A stretch of 64,000 nt of DNA from contig NZ_CAMZOF010000008.1 of the NCBI RefSeq assembly GCF_947331435.1, forward strand, positions 310,001 through 374,000, in the 5' to 3' direction. Below are positions 63,125-64,000 of the stretch, one piece after another. The translations under genes and the position numbers were made by a program. The stretch's first letter is position 1; each line of letters opens with the position of its first letter. This DNA comes from Pelagibius sp. Alg239-R121. GTDB lineage: Bacteria; Pseudomonadota; Alphaproteobacteria; Kiloniellales; Kiloniellaceae. The notes below the pieces were generated by a model. That model did not search any database. It was not told where the DNA came from and worked only from the letters and a program-made list of their open reading frames with translations.

Positions 63125-64000
63125 TCAGTCGATCAGATCGTCTCGCCGGATGCCGTGGCGTTTCATTTTGTCGTAGAGCGTTTTTCGAGGCACGCCGAGC
63201 GCTTCGTAGGTCGCCGTCACATTGCCGCGCTGCTTGATCAGTTCCCGCCGGATTAAACTGCTTTCAAAGGCATCGATCTGTTCCGACAAGGGCACGCGTG
63301 CAACGCTCACATACGATTCGACCTGTCCATCTGGTTCAAGCCCAATCCCCAGACCCAGCGTAAAGCGCTCTGCGGCATTCTGAAGTTCCCGGACATTGCC
63401 CGGCCAGCTGTGATCCAACAGGGTAGAGAAAACCTCTTGAAAACCGGCCGGTGGCGAACGGCGGTAGCGGCGGCTTGACTGAGTGACAAAATGCTGGAAC
63501 AGCAGCGGGATGTCTTCAATCCGCTCCCGTAAAGCCGGGATCGAACAGTTTACGACATTGAGGCGGTAGTACAGGTCCTCCCGAAAGATGCCCTCGGTGC
63601 TCGCTTTCCGGAGATCTATTTTCGTCGCGGCGATGACGCGCAGATCCAGCGGCAGCGTCTTGTTGGATCCGACCCGTTCCAGCGAGCGCTCCTGAATCAC
63701 CCGCAACAACTTGACCTGCAGATCCTGTGGCATGCTCTCGACTTCGTCCAGGAAGAGAGTGCCGCCGCTGGCATGTTCGAACTTGCCGATACGCCGCGAG
63801 GTCGCGCCGGTGAAGGCGCCCGGTTCATGACCGAAGAGCTCGCTTTCGATTATGTTTTCCGGAACCGCGCTGCAGTTGATTGCGACGAAGTTTCCGGAAC
63901 TGCGGTCACCGAATTCATGCAGGCACCGCGCGACCAGTTCCTTTCCGGTGCCGGTCTCGCCCAGAATCAGCACGTCCGCCGAGACCTGAGCGATCGTGTC
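63125..64000 (-). CDS. dctD: Sigma-54-dependent activator, DctD-like, N-terminus outside window
   Basis: The frame is open to the last base of the window, giving 291 residues of the C-terminal part. It has the AAA+ Walker A GETGTGKE, the sigma-54 contact loop EPGAFTGAT, Walker [14 protein letters not shown] and a C-terminal Fis-type helix-turn-helix ([21 protein letters not shown]). The receiver or sensor domain is not visible. Its position upstream of a sigma-54 promoter and a dctPQM operon makes it the likely activator. A DctB-type kinase gene may lie beyond the window. Confidence 0.9.
   Translation of the reverse strand, partial: DTIAQVSADVLILGETGTGKELVARCLHEFGDRSSGNFVAINCSAVPENIIESELFGHEPGAFTGATSRRIGKFEHASGGTLFLDEVESMPQDLQVKLLRVIQERSLERVGSNKTLPLDLRVIAATKIDLRKASTEGIFREDLYYRLNVVNCSIPALRERIEDIPLLFQHFVTQSSRRYRRSPPAGFQEVFSTLLDHSWPGNVRELQNAAERFTLGLGIGLEPDGQVESYVSVARVPLSEQIDAFESSLIRRELIKQRGNVTATYEALGVPRKTLYDKMKRHGIRRDDLID

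Overview
The window looks like a free-living, probably marine alphaproteobacterium of the Rhodospirillales/Kiloniellales type. This is inferred from gene content and moderately high GC, not from a database match. Pointers are three PAS_5-family proteins, a DUF1194 protein, class I PHA synthase, many solute transporters (BCCT, liv-type ABC, C4-dicarboxylate TRAP), a C-terminal PilZ domain on a chemoreceptor, and TamA/TamB. No phage, transposase, CRISPR array or rRNA was seen. There is one tRNA, tRNA-Glu(UUC).

Layout. 1-1558: a truncated DUF2867 protein, a GNAT acetyltransferase and a YjlB-like cupin. 1832-7652: a periplasmic cyclic nucleotide phosphodiesterase, a gamma carbonic anhydrase, PHA synthase (minus) and a divergent OmpA-domain lipoprotein. 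7787-14093: a collinear housekeeping run of aminotransferase, homoserine dehydrogenase, GlpX, RecJ and a DUF1194 protein, followed by tRNA-Glu. 14230-18200: a gene-poor, AT-richer stretch with two PAS_5 genes, small membrane proteins, an ABM-like protein and a structured non-coding segment ending in an orphan terminator. 18204-20182: a thioesterase/TetR pair and a PilZ protein.

20228-26445: a hydantoinase-like gene divergent from a three-gene operon that encodes a BCCT carrier, an unusual 612-residue protein with two solute-binding modules, and a universal stress protein. 26614-35143: mixed accessory enzymes, including a hydrolase-fold protein lacking its catalytic residues and a citrulline-to-proline module (CtlX, ornithine cyclodeaminase) divergent from an Lrp regulator. 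35212-42325: TamB, TamA and inorganic pyrophosphatase. 42439-50910: a six-gene liv-type ABC/amidohydrolase operon divergent from an RpiR regulator and a glutamine-synthetase-like enzyme, with a perfect 13-nt inverted repeat between them. 51055-53556: bactofilin and the glutathione-dependent formaldehyde oxidation pair.

53788-59627: a PilZ-bearing chemoreceptor, an ATP-grasp ligase with its own terminator, a membrane-anchored hydrolase, a PuuE-like deacetylase and a RidA homologue. 59728-64000: a C4-dicarboxylate TRAP operon (dctP-dctQ-dctM) behind a textbook sigma-54 promoter, twin 18-nt palindromic upstream sites, and the end of a DctD-type activator gene.

The most novel-looking system is the BCCT / dual-binding-protein / universal stress protein operon (22568-26445). 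A secondary carrier of this class normally needs no binding protein. Here it sits beside a protein combining an OpuAC-type and a TAXI/NMT1-like module, lipid-anchored at one end and membrane-spanning at the other.
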